In this document: piece after piece, positions 1-8,875 of the stretch
How the letters are laid out: each line of letters begins with the position of its first letter
How positions within the stretch are numbered: the first letter of the stretch is position 1
From: CAYWCV01 sp964629885
Lineage (GTDB): Bacteria > Bacteroidota > Rhodothermia > Balneolales > CAYWCV01
NCBI GenBank assembly: GCA_964629885.1
Contig: CAZVRJ010000048.1
Span: forward strand, 1 to 17,708
DNA: 17,708 bases
Reading direction: 5' to 3'
Notes under the pieces: model-generated
The model's input: only the letters and a program-made list of their open reading frames with translations
Database searches by the model: none
What the model was told of the DNA's origin: nothing
Program-made: the position numbers and the translations under genes

Positions 1-95
1 ATAAAAAAAGGCAAGGCGACTCGTGATCAGACCCCTACGGGGTGGGTCCCTACGGAATGACAGGTTGCGTTTAATAAAAAAAGGCAAGGCGACTC
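1..95. repeat. 22-bp direct repeat flanking a short palindromic element
   Basis: The 22 bases at 1-22 recur exactly at 74-95. Each copy is an A-rich run followed by GGCAAGGCGACTC. Between them lies a 51-bp segment (23-73) that holds a palindromic element. The second copy supplies the left arm of the terminator hairpin at 83-118; the first copy has no right arm of its own in this window. The arrangement resembles an insertion flanked by a long target duplication, or a tandem duplication of half a terminator. The first copy starts at base 1 of the window, so the repeat may extend further left. The identity is seen directly; the mechanism is inference. Confidence 0.8.
23..64 (+). repeat. short double-palindrome element (intergenic copy)
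   Basis: Two short inverted repeats lie side by side: ACCCC-TAC-GGGGT at 31-43, then GGTCCC with a degenerate partner GGA, ending in ATGACAG near 62. The GGTCCC...GGA-TGACAG end matches the elements at 131-176 (inverted) and at 9131-9258 inside a kinase gene. This copy is the most degenerate of the set. It lies downstream of the surface-protein gene and between the two 22-bp direct repeats. Confidence 0.6.
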
Positions 96-118
96 CGATA
101 AATCGGAGTCGCCTTGCC
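74..118 (-). terminator. intrinsic terminator for the minus-strand surface protein gene
   Basis: A perfect 16-bp inverted repeat (83-98 with 103-118, arm GGCAAGGCGACTCCGA, 4-nt loop TAAA) is followed, read on the minus strand, by a run of seven T and then ATTAAA. This is a canonical rho-independent terminator. It lies about 80 bases past the stop codon at 199-201 of the 2022-residue surface protein and would end that transcript. A palindromic element lies between the stop and the terminator. There is no equivalent T-run on the plus side, so it reads as one-directional. Confidence 0.88.
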
Positions 119-130
119 TGGTAGTCTGCC

Positions 131-190
131 GCCAGCTGTCATCCCGACCTAGTCGGGACCTATGCCCAAAGGGCATCTTGCTGGTTGCTT
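131..190 (-). repeat. short double-palindrome element (intergenic, inverted copy)
   Basis: Two adjacent hairpins with 3-nt loops are visible: TCCCGAC-CTA-GTCGGGA at 142-158 and ATGCCC-AAA-GGGCAT at 162-176. Read on the minus strand the element runs CCAGC, hairpin, GGTCCCGAC...GTCGGGATGACAG. This is the same frame of conserved ends as the copies inside the kinase gene at 9131-9258, where the first hairpin is CACC-NNN-GGTG. It sits in the 3' untranslated region of the surface-protein gene. The structure is seen directly; I infer that it is a dispersed genomic family. Confidence 0.78.
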
Positions 191-198
191 GAAGGGGC

Positions 199-3100
199 TT
201 ATTTGATAAGCGTCATCTTCATGGTCTTAATGAATGTACCAGACTGTATGCGGTACATGTAAACACCGGATGCCAGATTAGAAGCATTCAATGTAATTGT
301 ATGCGTACCTGCATTCATGTGCTGCGAAACCAAAGTAGCCACTTTGCGTCCAGTCACGTCGTAGACCGACAGCAGAACTTCGCCAGGCTCGGCAATGCTG
401 TAAGTTATGAGAGTAGATGGATTAAATGGGTTAGGATAGTTTTGCGACAGGTTGAACACAAGAGGTGTTGTAGCATCGTCATCATCGCCGGTATACATAC
501 CTTTGAGGAAGTCGACACCCGATACGTGTTTGTTCACTGGTAGGTCGACCGTAATCGCCGTTCTTGTGAACTGAACTACGCTGTTATCGATGCGAACTGT
601 AACTAAACCTGGACTATCGGACCACATCATGTATAATCCGTCGCCATTCGATACCGTGGTAGGTTCGTTAACTTCGCGCACGCCGTTTTTATTCAGGTCT
701 AGATAGAGCATGATACCAGATAGTGCAACATCATTGTTGTCGTATACCTTGTTACCGTTCATGTCTTCGTAAACGCGACCTGATATTGCATTACCGCTCG
801 AAGCGATAGACAATGCGTAATCTTCCACTTCACCGTCCATAACGAGTCCGGTTGCACTCACAAATGGATTGGAACTGATTCTGAATCTTGCATATGAATT
901 TCCAGCAACAGCGTTGATAGGAACATCATATTCCTTGACAAATGTACCTTTTGCAAAGTACTCATTGTCAATGATCATCTCATTGTAATCAAATACACCA
1001 TTTCTGTTGAAGTCAATCCATGCATTAACAAAGCCTGGATTTTGAACAGAAAGCGTGATTTTCAGTGTTTTGCCGATAGAAGCAGAGCCATCTATCACTA
1101 TGCCATCTCCACCTTGAGCTAACGTCGATGGTGAACCATTAGACGATGCTGTAACGGTAGGACCAAATGATGGACCCGGGTTCGTCATCAAATGACGCGC
1201 GCCATTATCTCTAATCAGCGTTCCATACGATTCGGGTGCCGATCCATAGTTGGCAAAGTAGTAACCAAAATCAGGACCAAATGATGTCAAGATTCTGGTT
1301 CCCAAAACTGCAAGACTGCCTGTCGTGCTTATGAATGATGTATTCGAAGCTATGAGGCGTATGTGCGAAATTGGGATCTGGGATGTAAATCCGGTGAAAT
1401 CTACCGGCACAGCGCCCACGTACTGTTTTCCATCGATTACGATAGTAAGCAATGCTTTCCAGTAAACACTGGCTTCAGTCGAGAAATTCGGCTGATCAAT
1501 GTGCATTGGCTGTACAGAGCCATTTAGATAAACATGCACTGGGTTACCTAGGTTGTCTTTACCATACAGACTTACAGAAGTAACATTGGATGTTATTTTG
1601 GTGGATCCGTCGCTAGCAGATACGACTAGGACTGATTGCCTTGAATAAGTGATCATACCCGAAACGCTGATGCTTCCGTCAACTTTGCCATCACCATTTC
1701 TGTCAAGGTCGAAGACGGCGGATGCAAAGACATTGTCGTCGCCAACAACTGTTCTTGCTGCCCAACCTTGCGATCCATCACTCTTAACCGTAAACATGGC
1801 TTTCGTCATACCAACATCACCAGATTCGAGCATTTCTACGAACTGCGGTGCAGATACACTGTAAACCCCAACTTTCGATGGATGTGCCTGCGTCGAATTC
1901 GCGGCAAAGCTTGCCGTTATTTCATATCTACCAATTGGAATGTTGGTGATCGTGTAGCTACCATCAGAACCTGATGTGGTTTGACGAGTAAAGGCATTGC
2001 CTCTAATGTCATAGCCAGTTAGAGTAACAACTACTCCAGGTACTGCCAGCTCAGTTGCGTTCCACAGTTCTGAACCATTAGCATCATGGAACACATTACC
2101 ACGAAGGTTGAAGAACTGTGTAACTGGGTTAGTTATATCACTCTCAAAGAAGGTAACGTGAGTGTAACCATTCATTGCTGTTGAGTTTACAAGGAATGTT
2201 AAATGAGCTTTACCGACATTGACAGAAGTTAGGTAAGCTCTGTACGTTCCATTGCCTAGATCTTGAACCGGCGACAATGTACCAACCGATGTTGCGATGG
2301 TTACCGATTGACCACCCACTCCTAGCAGCTGACCAGCTGAGTTTCGGAGTGTAACAATTACTTCAGATTGACTTGCACCATCTGCTGGTAGCAAGATTGG
2401 GAATGCTGTAATTGTGGATGTCAAAGGATTAGCAAGCGTCGTTTCATCAATAATTTGAATTGTTGCTGAAGGGAGACTCTCACCATTAACGGTACCAGAA
2501 ATGGTCGCTGTACCTGTTGTGTATGGAGCAGTGAATATGGCAGTGTATGTGCCATTACCGTTATCTGTAACAGGACCTAGTGTTCCAAAATTTGTTGTAA
2601 GAACAACATTGTCGCCACCGTTGGTCAAGTTACCATATGCATTGTTGATGGTTGCGGTTACAACCGATTTTGATACTCCATTAGCAGGTAGTATAGCCGG
2701 ATTTGCCTTAAGTGTTGAATAAGCCCCTGATGCAGGGAATTCAGTTAGCACGATCATGGCTGTATCGATTATTGGGCTGCCATCGAGGGTACCCGATATT
2801 ACTGCAGGACTACCAACATTGGAATTAGGGCTGATGTAAATTGCAGTATACGTTCCGTTACCGTTGTCGTTCACAAACCCTATGGTTCCAACCGATGCGA
2901 ATAACTGGACTATAGGTCCGCCAGTTCCTAATAGATTACCGGCCGCATCACGTAATGTAACCGTGATAACAGAGGTGGTAATGCCGTTAGCAATCAAGCT
3001 GGTTGGATTGGCATCTATTGTAGTGGTAGCTGTCGAAGCAACACCCAAGGCCATTGTGATTGTAGCAGGTGGCAAGTTTTGAAGGTTAACAGTACCGCTG

Positions 3101-6100
3101 ATCGTTGCTACACCCATTGAATGAGGAGCAGTAAAAATCGCTGTGTACGTACCATTGCCATTATCTGTAACAGATCCTAATGTGCCGAAATTGGTGCTCA
3201 ATAGCACGTTGTCGCCACCTGATGTAAGATTACCATTCGCATCGCGTATGGTTGCTGTTACAACAGATGTCGATACACCATCAGCCAATAGAGCGTTCGG
3301 AACAGCCACTAAAGTTGATTTAGATCCCAAAGCCGGGCCATGTATCAGCATAATCTCGGCTGTGTCAACAATAGCTATACCGTTCAACGTACCAGATATT
3401 ACAGCTGGACTTCCACTTACCGAGATAGGACTAGTAAAGGTAGCCGTGTAGGTTCCGTTGTTGTTGTCGGTAACAGAGCCTAAAGTACCTCTAGTTGTCG
3501 ACAGTGTTACAAGTGCGCCACCCGTTGTGATCAAATTACCATTTGCATCACGTACTGTAACCGTGATTGCTGAGGTTGTTACCCCATTCGCAACCAGAAC
3601 GGTTGGGTTCGCTGTTATTGTAGTTGTTGCCGACGAAGCAAAGCCTGTACCAATCAGAATGGTTGCTGATGGCAGTGTTTGCCCATTTGCAGTACCCGAA
3701 ATTGTGGCTGTACCTGATGTAAGTGGAGCTGTATATGTAGCGGTGTACGTACCGTTAATATTGTAGCTAACAGAACCAAGTGTACCTAGGTCAGTTGCTA
3801 ATACAACAATTGCACCACCACCAGTTATCAAGTTGCCGTTAACATCTCGCAAAGTCACAGTTACTGTAGAAGTAGATGTGCCGTTTGCTGGAAGTGTATT
3901 CGGACTTGCAACCATTGTTGATGAAGGACCATGTACTGGTCCTGCAACGAGGGTGATCTGAGCAGTGTCGTCAATCAGGTTACCGTTGAGCGTGCCACTA
4001 ATGATGGCAGGACTGCCTGCGGTAAAGATAGGACTGCTGTATACAGCCGTATATGTACCATTACCATGATTCGTGACCGAGCCTAATGTGCCGACAGAAG
4101 CCGACAACGTTACCGTTGATGCTCCTGAGGTGATGAGGTTGCCCAAGGCATCACGAAGTCGAACAGTAATTGTAGATGTACTTATACCGTTGGCAATCAG
4201 GATGATCGGATTTGCCTCTATGGTCGTTGTTTGAGTTGATGCGACACCTGGTCCCATGACAACGGTAGCCGATGGCAGATTTTGACCATTAACTGTTCCG
4301 TTAATAGTCGCCGTGCCTGTGGTCACCGACGACGTGAGAATAGCGGTATATGTACCGTTTCCATTATTAGTTACACTTCCGAGACTACCCAAGTTTGTAT
4401 TGAGCAGGACCGTGTTTCCACCCGACAATACCAGATTTCCATTCACGTCACGCAATGTTACAGTAATCGTAGAGGTTGATGTACCATTAGCAGGTATTGT
4501 GTTTGGACTGGCAGTCATGGTCGAATTTGCACCGTTGGCAGGACCTGAAATGAGTGCAATTTCGGCGGTATCCAAAATTGCGCTGCCATTTAGCGTACCT
4601 GATATAACTGCAGGGCTACCTGAAGTCAATACCGGGCTAGTGTATGTCGCAGTGTAGGTTCCGTTGTTATTGTCTGTAACAACCCCTATTGTGCCTGTCG
4701 AAGCTGCTAGTACAATTGTTGCACCACCCGTTGTGAGTAAGTTACCCTCGGCGTCACGCAAACGTACTGTAATAGTAGATGTGCTTATTCCGTTGGCAAC
4801 GATGCTCGTTGGGCTGGCGTCAATAGTAGTTGTAGCAGTAGATGCTATGCCAGCTCCCATTACTACGGTTGCTGTTGGCAAATTTTGACCGTTCACAGTG
4901 CCCGATATAGTAGCTGTGCCAGTAGTTACCGATGCAGTAAATACTGCTGTATAGGTTCCATTGCCATTATCTGTAACAGAGCTTAAGGTACCAAGGTTAG
5001 TACTAAGCACGACATTTGCACCACCTGAAGTGAGGTTTCCATTTGCATCATAAATTGTAGCAGTTACAATAGATGTAGATGAACCATTTGCAGGCAATGT
5101 GTTCGGATTTGCCACTAACGTCGAATTAGCGCCTGATGGCGGTCCGGCATTCAGTGCAATAAAAGCGGTATCAAGAATCGTATCACCGTTCAGTGTGCCG
5201 GATATAACAGCCGGAGTACCTGATGTGGATGTTGGACTTGTGTACGTAGCAGTGTATGTACCGTCGCCGTTATCTGTTACCGATCCTAATGTACCGGTTG
5301 TTGCAGAAAGTGCGACTGTTCCGCCACTTGCACCAACAGGGTCACCAGCTGCATCAAATAAAGTGACTGTTATTGTAGAGGTTGTTAGTCCATTTGCAAC
5401 TAGAAATGTAGGATTACCAACTATTGTTGTTAATGCCAACGATGGTTCTGCTGCAACTACAGGTTGTGCAACATTATTTTGATCCATGGTGACAGCTGAT
5501 TGAGCCAGCATTCGTCCATTAATGGACGCACCAGTAAATAAGTGAATCGCTGTTTGGGAGAGTATCACACCCTCAAAATGCGAATTCGTGCCAATATTAG
5601 CTTCTCCGGCAACTTGCCAGAAGATGTTTGAGGCCTGTGCTCCACCTGCTAAAATGACATTGACATTCGATTGTAGTGTTAGATTTCCTGCAATCTGGAA
5701 TATCCAGACATCATTAGCGCCACCACTAATAGTAAAGTTGGAAGTTGCTAGAACTCCAGTACTCCATTTATAAAGACCTGGTACCAAAGTTTGACCACTA
5801 AGGTTGCCAGAATGTAATTCCGTGAAGTCAGGCGTAGTGCGTCCGGCTGCATCGGTATAGGCTGTTTCCATGTCACCGATGGCAACAGTCAATATAGACG
5901 GAGTCGGTGCTGTCATTGCTGCAGCATAAATACGACCCGTTACTTGAGTAGATGTTGCGTAACCAGTGTGCATGGTAAGCGCTAAACCGGTTATCGATGT
6001 AGCCGTGTTCGGGCTAAGACCGATATTACCCACAATCGATGTCGTTGGTACGACAGAGACTGCAGTCTTTGCCAATATTACATAGTTTTCTGCCGTGCCA

Positions 6101-6267
6101 AGGTCGACCGGTGCTAGTGGTTGAGCTATGGCCAAGGCGTTCACCATCAGAGTCATTGCAAAAGCAATACTAGATAGCTTAGAAAATCTATATAAATAGT
6201 TAATAACTATAAATATAGTATTATGATTTTTCATTTGGTCATTGTGCGCTTTGTGTTTTAGATGCAT
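199..6267 (-). CDS. Giant T9SS-exported surface protein with DUF3494 (ice-binding-like) domain and 11 Ig-like repeats
   Basis: Predicted secreted or cell-surface adhesin of 2022 residues. Order of parts: signal peptide (hydrophobic stretch about 30-48, likely cleavage after ALAIA); DUF3494/ice-binding-like beta-solenoid domain, about 53-270 (starts VDLGTAENYVILAKTAV, with SGGANDVWIFQIAG and FEGVILSQTAI typical of the family); eleven invasin/Big_1-like Ig repeats of about 100 residues, about 275-1372; an SdrD-B-like module from about 1385; a stretch with a Ca-binding-like loop DLDRNGDGKVDG; a GEVED module (WIDFNRNGVFDYNE ... GEVEDYALSI) ending near 1820; a second SdrD-B-like module from about 1826; and a T9SS type A sorting domain (NLSQNYPNPFNPST ... 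SGVYMYRIQSG) filling the last 85 residues. The start at 6267 has no clear ribosome site; Met12 (ATG at 6234) gives a tidier signal peptide. Ice binding is not proven, because DUF3494 also occurs outside cold habitats. Adhesion is an inference from the repeats. Confidence 0.93.
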   Translation of the reverse strand: MHLKHKAHNDQMKNHNTIFIVINYLYRFSKLSSIAFAMTLMVNALAIAQPLAPVDLGTAENYVILAKTAVSVVPTTSIVGNIGLSPNTATSITGLALTMHTGYATSTQVTGRIYAAAMTAPTPSILTVAIGDMETAYTDAAGRTTPDFTELHSGNLSGQTLVPGLYKWSTGVLATSNFTISGGANDVWIFQIAGNLTLQSNVNVILAGGAQASNIFWQVAGEANIGTNSHFEGVILSQTAIHLFTGASINGRMLAQSAVTMDQNNVAQPVVAAEPSLALTTIVGNPTFLVANGLTTSTITVTLFDAAGDPVGASGGTVALSATTGTLGSVTDNGDGTYTATYTSPTSTSGTPAVISGTLNGDTILDTAFIALNAGPPSGANSTLVANPNTLPANGSSTSIVTATIYDANGNLTSGGANVVLSTNLGTLSSVTDNGNGTYTAVFTASVTTGTATISGTVNGQNLPTATVVMGAGIASTATTTIDASPTSIVANGISTSTITVRLRDAEGNLLTTGGATIVLAASTGTIGVVTDNNNGTYTATYTSPVLTSGSPAVISGTLNGSAILDTAEIALISGPANGANSTMTASPNTIPANGTSTSTITVTLRDVNGNLVLSGGNTVLLNTNLGSLGSVTNNGNGTYTAILTSSVTTGTATINGTVNGQNLPSATVVMGPGVASTQTTTIEANPIILIANGISTSTITVRLRDALGNLITSGASTVTLSASVGTLGSVTNHGNGTYTAVYSSPIFTAGSPAIISGTLNGNLIDDTAQITLVAGPVHGPSSTMVASPNTLPANGTSTSTVTVTLRDVNGNLITGGGAIVVLATDLGTLGSVSYNINGTYTATYTAPLTSGTATISGTANGQTLPSATILIGTGFASSATTTITANPTVLVANGVTTSAITVTVRDANGNLITTGGALVTLSTTRGTLGSVTDNNNGTYTATFTSPISVSGSPAVISGTLNGIAIVDTAEIMLIHGPALGSKSTLVAVPNALLADGVSTSVVTATIRDANGNLTSGGDNVLLSTNFGTLGSVTDNGNGTYTAIFTAPHSMGVATISGTVNLQNLPPATITMALGVASTATTTIDANPTSLIANGITTSVITVTLRDAAGNLLGTGGPIVQLFASVGTIGFVNDNGNGTYTAIYISPNSNVGSPAVISGTLDGSPIIDTAMIVLTEFPASGAYSTLKANPAILPANGVSKSVVTATINNAYGNLTNGGDNVVLTTNFGTLGPVTDNGNGTYTAIFTAPYTTGTATISGTVNGESLPSATIQIIDETTLANPLTSTITAFPILLPADGASQSEVIVTLRNSAGQLLGVGGQSVTIATSVGTLSPVQDLGNGTYRAYLTSVNVGKAHLTFLVNSTAMNGYTHVTFFESDITNPVTQFFNLRGNVFHDANGSELWNATELAVPGVVVTLTGYDIRGNAFTRQTTSGSDGSYTITNIPIGRYEITASFAANSTQAHPSKVGVYSVSAPQFVEMLESGDVGMTKAMFTVKSDGSQGWAARTVVGDDNVFASAVFDLDRNGDGKVDGSISVSGMITYSRQSVLVVSASDGSTKITSNVTSVSLYGKDNLGNPVHVYLNGSVQPMHIDQPNFSTEASVYWKALLTIVIDGKQYVGAVPVDFTGFTSQIPISHIRLIASNTSFISTTGSLAVLGTRILTSFGPDFGYYFANYGSAPESYGTLIRDNGARHLMTNPGPSFGPTVTASSNGSPSTLAQGGDGIVIDGSASIGKTLKITLSVQNPGFVNAWIDFNRNGVFDYNEMIIDNEYFAKGTFVKEYDVPINAVAGNSYARFRISSNPFVSATGLVMDGEVEDYALSIASSGNAISGRVYEDMNGNKVYDNNDVALSGIMLYLDLNKNGVREVNEPTTVSNGDGLYMMWSDSPGLVTVRIDNSVVQFTRTAITVDLPVNKHVSGVDFLKGMYTGDDDDATTPLVFNLSQNYPNPFNPSTLITYSIAEPGEVLLSVYDVTGRKVATLVSQHMNAGTHTITLNASNLASGVYMYRIQSGTFIKTMKMTLIK
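2152..5445 (-). repeat. Coding Ig-like repeat array with alternating A/B units
   Basis: Within the surface protein I count eleven Ig-like units in two alternating types. Type A opens TTTI-ANPT--VANG and ends AVISGTLNG---DTA-I. Type B opens STL-ANPNTLPANG and ends TATISGTVNGQNLPSAT. Five A-B pairs are followed by one final divergent unit. Both types share LGSVTDNGNGTYTA in the middle. The true repeat unit is therefore a domain pair of roughly 195-200 residues, which suggests growth by pairwise duplication. Boundaries are approximate. Confidence 0.85.
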
Positions 6268-6348
6268 GTAAAAACAGCGCTAAATCTTCTGCACTAAACT
6301 GTGCAACGCTTGTCGCTCTAATGATGCCGCAGATTATTTTAGGTTTGT

Positions 6349-6378
6349 TCCCATGCCAATGTGTACCGATGCATGGGA
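6349..6378. repeat. 8-bp inverted repeat in the intergenic spacer between msrA and the surface-protein gene
   Basis: TCCCATGC (6349-6356) pairs perfectly with GCATGGGA (6371-6378) across a 14-nt loop. It lies about 80 bases upstream of the surface-protein start and about 60 bases past the msrA stop. No T-run follows on either strand, so a terminator is unlikely. It could be an operator or simply chance. The rest of the 169-bp spacer (6268-6436) shows no promoter motif that I can defend, although the surface-protein promoter is expected there. Confidence 0.4.
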
Positions 6379-6436
6379 CTATTGTTCCCTAAGTAATCAG
6401 AATCCGCTTAACCGTAACTTATACTACAGAATTATC

Positions 6437-7078
6437 CTAACTTTCAGATAGCAAGTTTGGAAACTGCTCTTTAAACTTCTTAACCTTGGGAGCAATGACG
6501 TAGCTACAATAACCCGCATTGGGATTGTTATTAAAGTAATTCTGGTGGTAACCCTCGGCCGAATAATAATTGATGAGCGGAGATATCTCTGTCACGATCG
6601 GATCTTTCCAAAGCTTTGCTTCTTCTGTATTGTGGCGGGACGCTAATGCCTTGATTTTCTGTGCTTCGTTGTGGAAGAATATTACGGAACGGTACTGTGG
6701 ACCAACATCTGCTCCTTGACGATTCAGTGTTGTTGGATCGTGCGTATGCCAAAATACTTCGAGCAGTGTTTCGAAGGTGATAATACTTGGGTCAAATTCA
6801 ATGCGCAGCACCTCGGCATGACCAGTCGTACCGGTAGTTATCTGCTTGTACGATGGATTATCGACATGACCGCCACTGTAGCCAGATTCGACGCGAATCA
6901 CACCTTTTACCCTCTGAAAGATGGCTTCGGTGCACCAAAAGCATCCTGTACCAAATGTGGCCAGTTCCGTTTTAGGCTGCGAATCGGCAGGAATTGAAGT
7001 GAGCATGGCGATAAGTCCAATCATGGCAAGCATAGGTGATATTGGCTTCTGAAGTGTGTGATATCTAGTAAGAACCAA
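6437..7078 (-). CDS. msrA: Peptide-methionine (S)-S-oxide reductase MsrA, exported
   Basis: Reduces methionine-S-sulfoxide in oxidised proteins back to methionine. The family signature GCFWCTEA is present, with catalytic Cys46 followed by Cys49 (a CxxC form). It is followed by GVIRVESGYSGGH, the YKQITTGTTGHAEV block, FW-HDPTTLNRQGADVGPQYRS and the YHQNYF block. A third Cys in NAGYCSYVIAP is the likely resolving residue. At 213 residues it is full length. Residues 16-33 form a hydrophobic segment ending ADS before QP, so it is probably exported and repairs envelope proteins. The frame opens with TTG at 7078, which gives an n-region with Arg and Lys; ATG at 7033 (Met16) is the alternative. An in-frame stop lies just upstream. 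It follows the DUF885 gene by 28 bp, probably in the same operon. The reductant partner is not in the window. Confidence 0.95.
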   Translation of the reverse strand: MVLTRYHTLQKPISPMLAMIGLIAMLTSIPADSQPKTELATFGTGCFWCTEAIFQRVKGVIRVESGYSGGHVDNPSYKQITTGTTGHAEVLRIEFDPSIITFETLLEVFWHTHDPTTLNRQGADVGPQYRSVIFFHNEAQKIKALASRHNTEEAKLWKDPIVTEISPLINYYSAEGYHQNYFNNNPNAGYCSYVIAPKVKKFKEQFPNLLSES

Positions 7079-7106
7079 AACATTGATCGTGGAATTCCCT
7101 CAAGTG

Positions 7107-8834
7107 CTACTGCAGGGATATCCAAGATCCGACTTTCTCCCTAAGCATCACAAGTGGGATGGTGCCATCCTTTAAAACGAGATCATGAAATGCCTTGATG
7201 TCAAAAGCATCACCAAGCGCTTTTTCGGCATCTCTGCGAAGCGCCATTATTTCGAGTGCGCCAACCATATAAGACGATGCCTGACCAGGTGTGGCAATAT
7301 ATCGGTCAATTTCGGAAACACACTGATTGGGTGTGAGTGTTGTATGTTGCGCCAAGTAGTCGATCGACTCCTGGCGAGTCCAGCCCAAAGCATGCATTCC
7401 TGAATCTACAACAAGACGCGCTGAGCGGTGGGCTTCGCTAGCCAGCCAGCCGACCCGAGATACGTCGGATGTGTACAAGCCCATCTCCTCAGCCAAGCGC
7501 TCGGTATAAAGAGCCCAACCTTCTCCAAATCCAGAGAGGAAGAAATAGCCGGTGACAGGGTGAATCTTGGCTCCAGCCAACGCAACATAATACTGGAACA
7601 GGTGGCCTGGATGTGCTTCATGGATGGAGAGCGATTCGACAAACGATTTACTCTGCGTTTCGGGTTGATAGGTATTGATGATGTACTGGCCCGATCTTTT
7701 GCCGTCGAATGAAGGGGCAATAGCCTGACCGAGAGGAGCGTTCTTCTCCTGATATTCGGGGTATGGAACCACATCAACCTTCATTTCAGGCACATTCCCG
7801 AACCACTTGGGAAGTTCTGCTTCAGCCCTTACAACTGTTTCTTCAGCCATCCGGATGATTTCTTCCCTGCTTGAAAAACGGTATTGTGGATCATTTTTCA
7901 CGATGAGAAGCACTTCTGTAGGATCGGATGTACCGAAACTGCGTTCACCAATTTCGCTGAGCTGCTGACGAATTAGGGCCATTTGGTCGAGACCCATTTG
8001 ATGAATCTGCTCTGCCGAGATGTCGGTAGTTATATGATAACGGGTCGATGCTCGATAACAGGCGTCGCCATTTGGCAACGCATTCACACCGACCTCTGCT
8101 CTCGCAAGCGGTAGGTATTCATTTTGAAGGAAATCTCGATAGTCTGCAATGGCAGGATTGATTTCAGATTCGACAAGAGCGGTTAGGCTCTCGTGAAAAT
8201 CGGGGAATTCCCGTTTACCAAAGCTTGAAAATGGAGATTCGCCAGCAGCTGTGCTTAGCAATGCCTCCATTTGACTTATTACGGGTAAAACACCGGTCGT
8301 CGGAGCGGTATAGCCAAGCCGAATTCCTTCCTGCAGATTGGCTTTTTTAGCGCTGATATACTGGGGTAATTGCGATAGGCGTTGGTACAGATCATCCCGT
8401 TGTTCCTGGGTTTCGATCGTTACGGACGAGAATGCAAAAGGGAGTGCATTTTGCCAACCGGTGTAAGTTGGGCTCACCTCCCACAATTCCATTTGGCAGG
8501 ATCGCAAGTCGACAGAAGCCTCAAGTAGCTCCCGCACGAAACCATAGGTGATCTCTTCGGCAGTCCCCTTTAGAGCATTCCTATCAATAGCATTCAGTTC
8601 ATTTAGGAGTCTGTCTTCCGTTGCTTGCCATTCTTGCAACGCCTCAATGGATGGGTCGCTTAGTTTCGAAGGATAGAGATCAGGCGCGCCAGATTTTGCT
8701 GCAAGTTCGGGAAACATTGTAAAATACGCCTCTACATAGTTGTCAGCCAAATTATTGACCTGTTCAGCGGGATCGGGCGAAGCCGTGCAAGCAGATAGTA
8801 GCAGAAGTAGCACTACTGGAAGGTATGATTTCAT
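7107..8834 (-). CDS. DUF885 family lipoprotein, putative metal-dependent hydrolase
   Basis: A member of the DUF885 family, of unknown or poorly defined function. From Met at 8834 it has 575 residues and opens with a lipoprotein signal: MKSYLPVVLLLLLSAC, with lipobox Cys16 followed by Thr, which suggests an outer-membrane or periplasm-facing lipoprotein. The family landmarks are present: HEAHPGH (an HExxPGH metal-site-like motif, His about 405), then FGEGWALYTERLAEEMG with conserved glutamates, and the C-terminal PGQASSYMVG and ALGDAFDIKAFHDLVL blocks. The reading frame extends upstream to a TTG at 8879, which would overlap the kinase stop by 4 bp, but the Met at 8834 (or 8847-8849) gives a normal lipoprotein signal. 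It lies between the kinase and msrA on the same strand. A peptidase-like role is suggested by the motif, not shown. Confidence 0.88.
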   Translation of the reverse strand: MKSYLPVVLLLLLSACTASPDPAEQVNNLADNYVEAYFTMFPELAAKSGAPDLYPSKLSDPSIEALQEWQATEDRLLNELNAIDRNALKGTAEEITYGFVRELLEASVDLRSCQMELWEVSPTYTGWQNALPFAFSSVTIETQEQRDDLYQRLSQLPQYISAKKANLQEGIRLGYTAPTTGVLPVISQMEALLSTAAGESPFSSFGKREFPDFHESLTALVESEINPAIADYRDFLQNEYLPLARAEVGVNALPNGDACYRASTRYHITTDISAEQIHQMGLDQMALIRQQLSEIGERSFGTSDPTEVLLIVKNDPQYRFSSREEIIRMAEETVVRAEAELPKWFGNVPEMKVDVVPYPEYQEKNAPLGQAIAPSFDGKRSGQYIINTYQPETQSKSFVESLSIHEAHPGHLFQYYVALAGAKIHPVTGYFFLSGFGEGWALYTERLAEEMGLYTSDVSRVGWLASEAHRSARLVVDSGMHALGWTRQESIDYLAQHTTLTPNQCVSEIDRYIATPGQASSYMVGALEIMALRRDAEKALGDAFDIKAFHDLVLKDGTIPLVMLREKVGSWISLQ

Positions 8835-8875
8835 TTGTGTAGAGGTCATAGAGTTTTGAATGAACCGAATCGCTA

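Noticed and set aside
2501..5482. Series of plus-strand open frames of 65-127 codons
   Set aside because: They mirror the repetitive Ig-like array on the minus strand and repeat with its period. They are shadows of its composition.
6349..6378. Terminator for msrA
   Set aside because: The stem is only 8 bp with a 14-nt loop and no following T-run on the minus strand. It is kept only as an inverted repeat.
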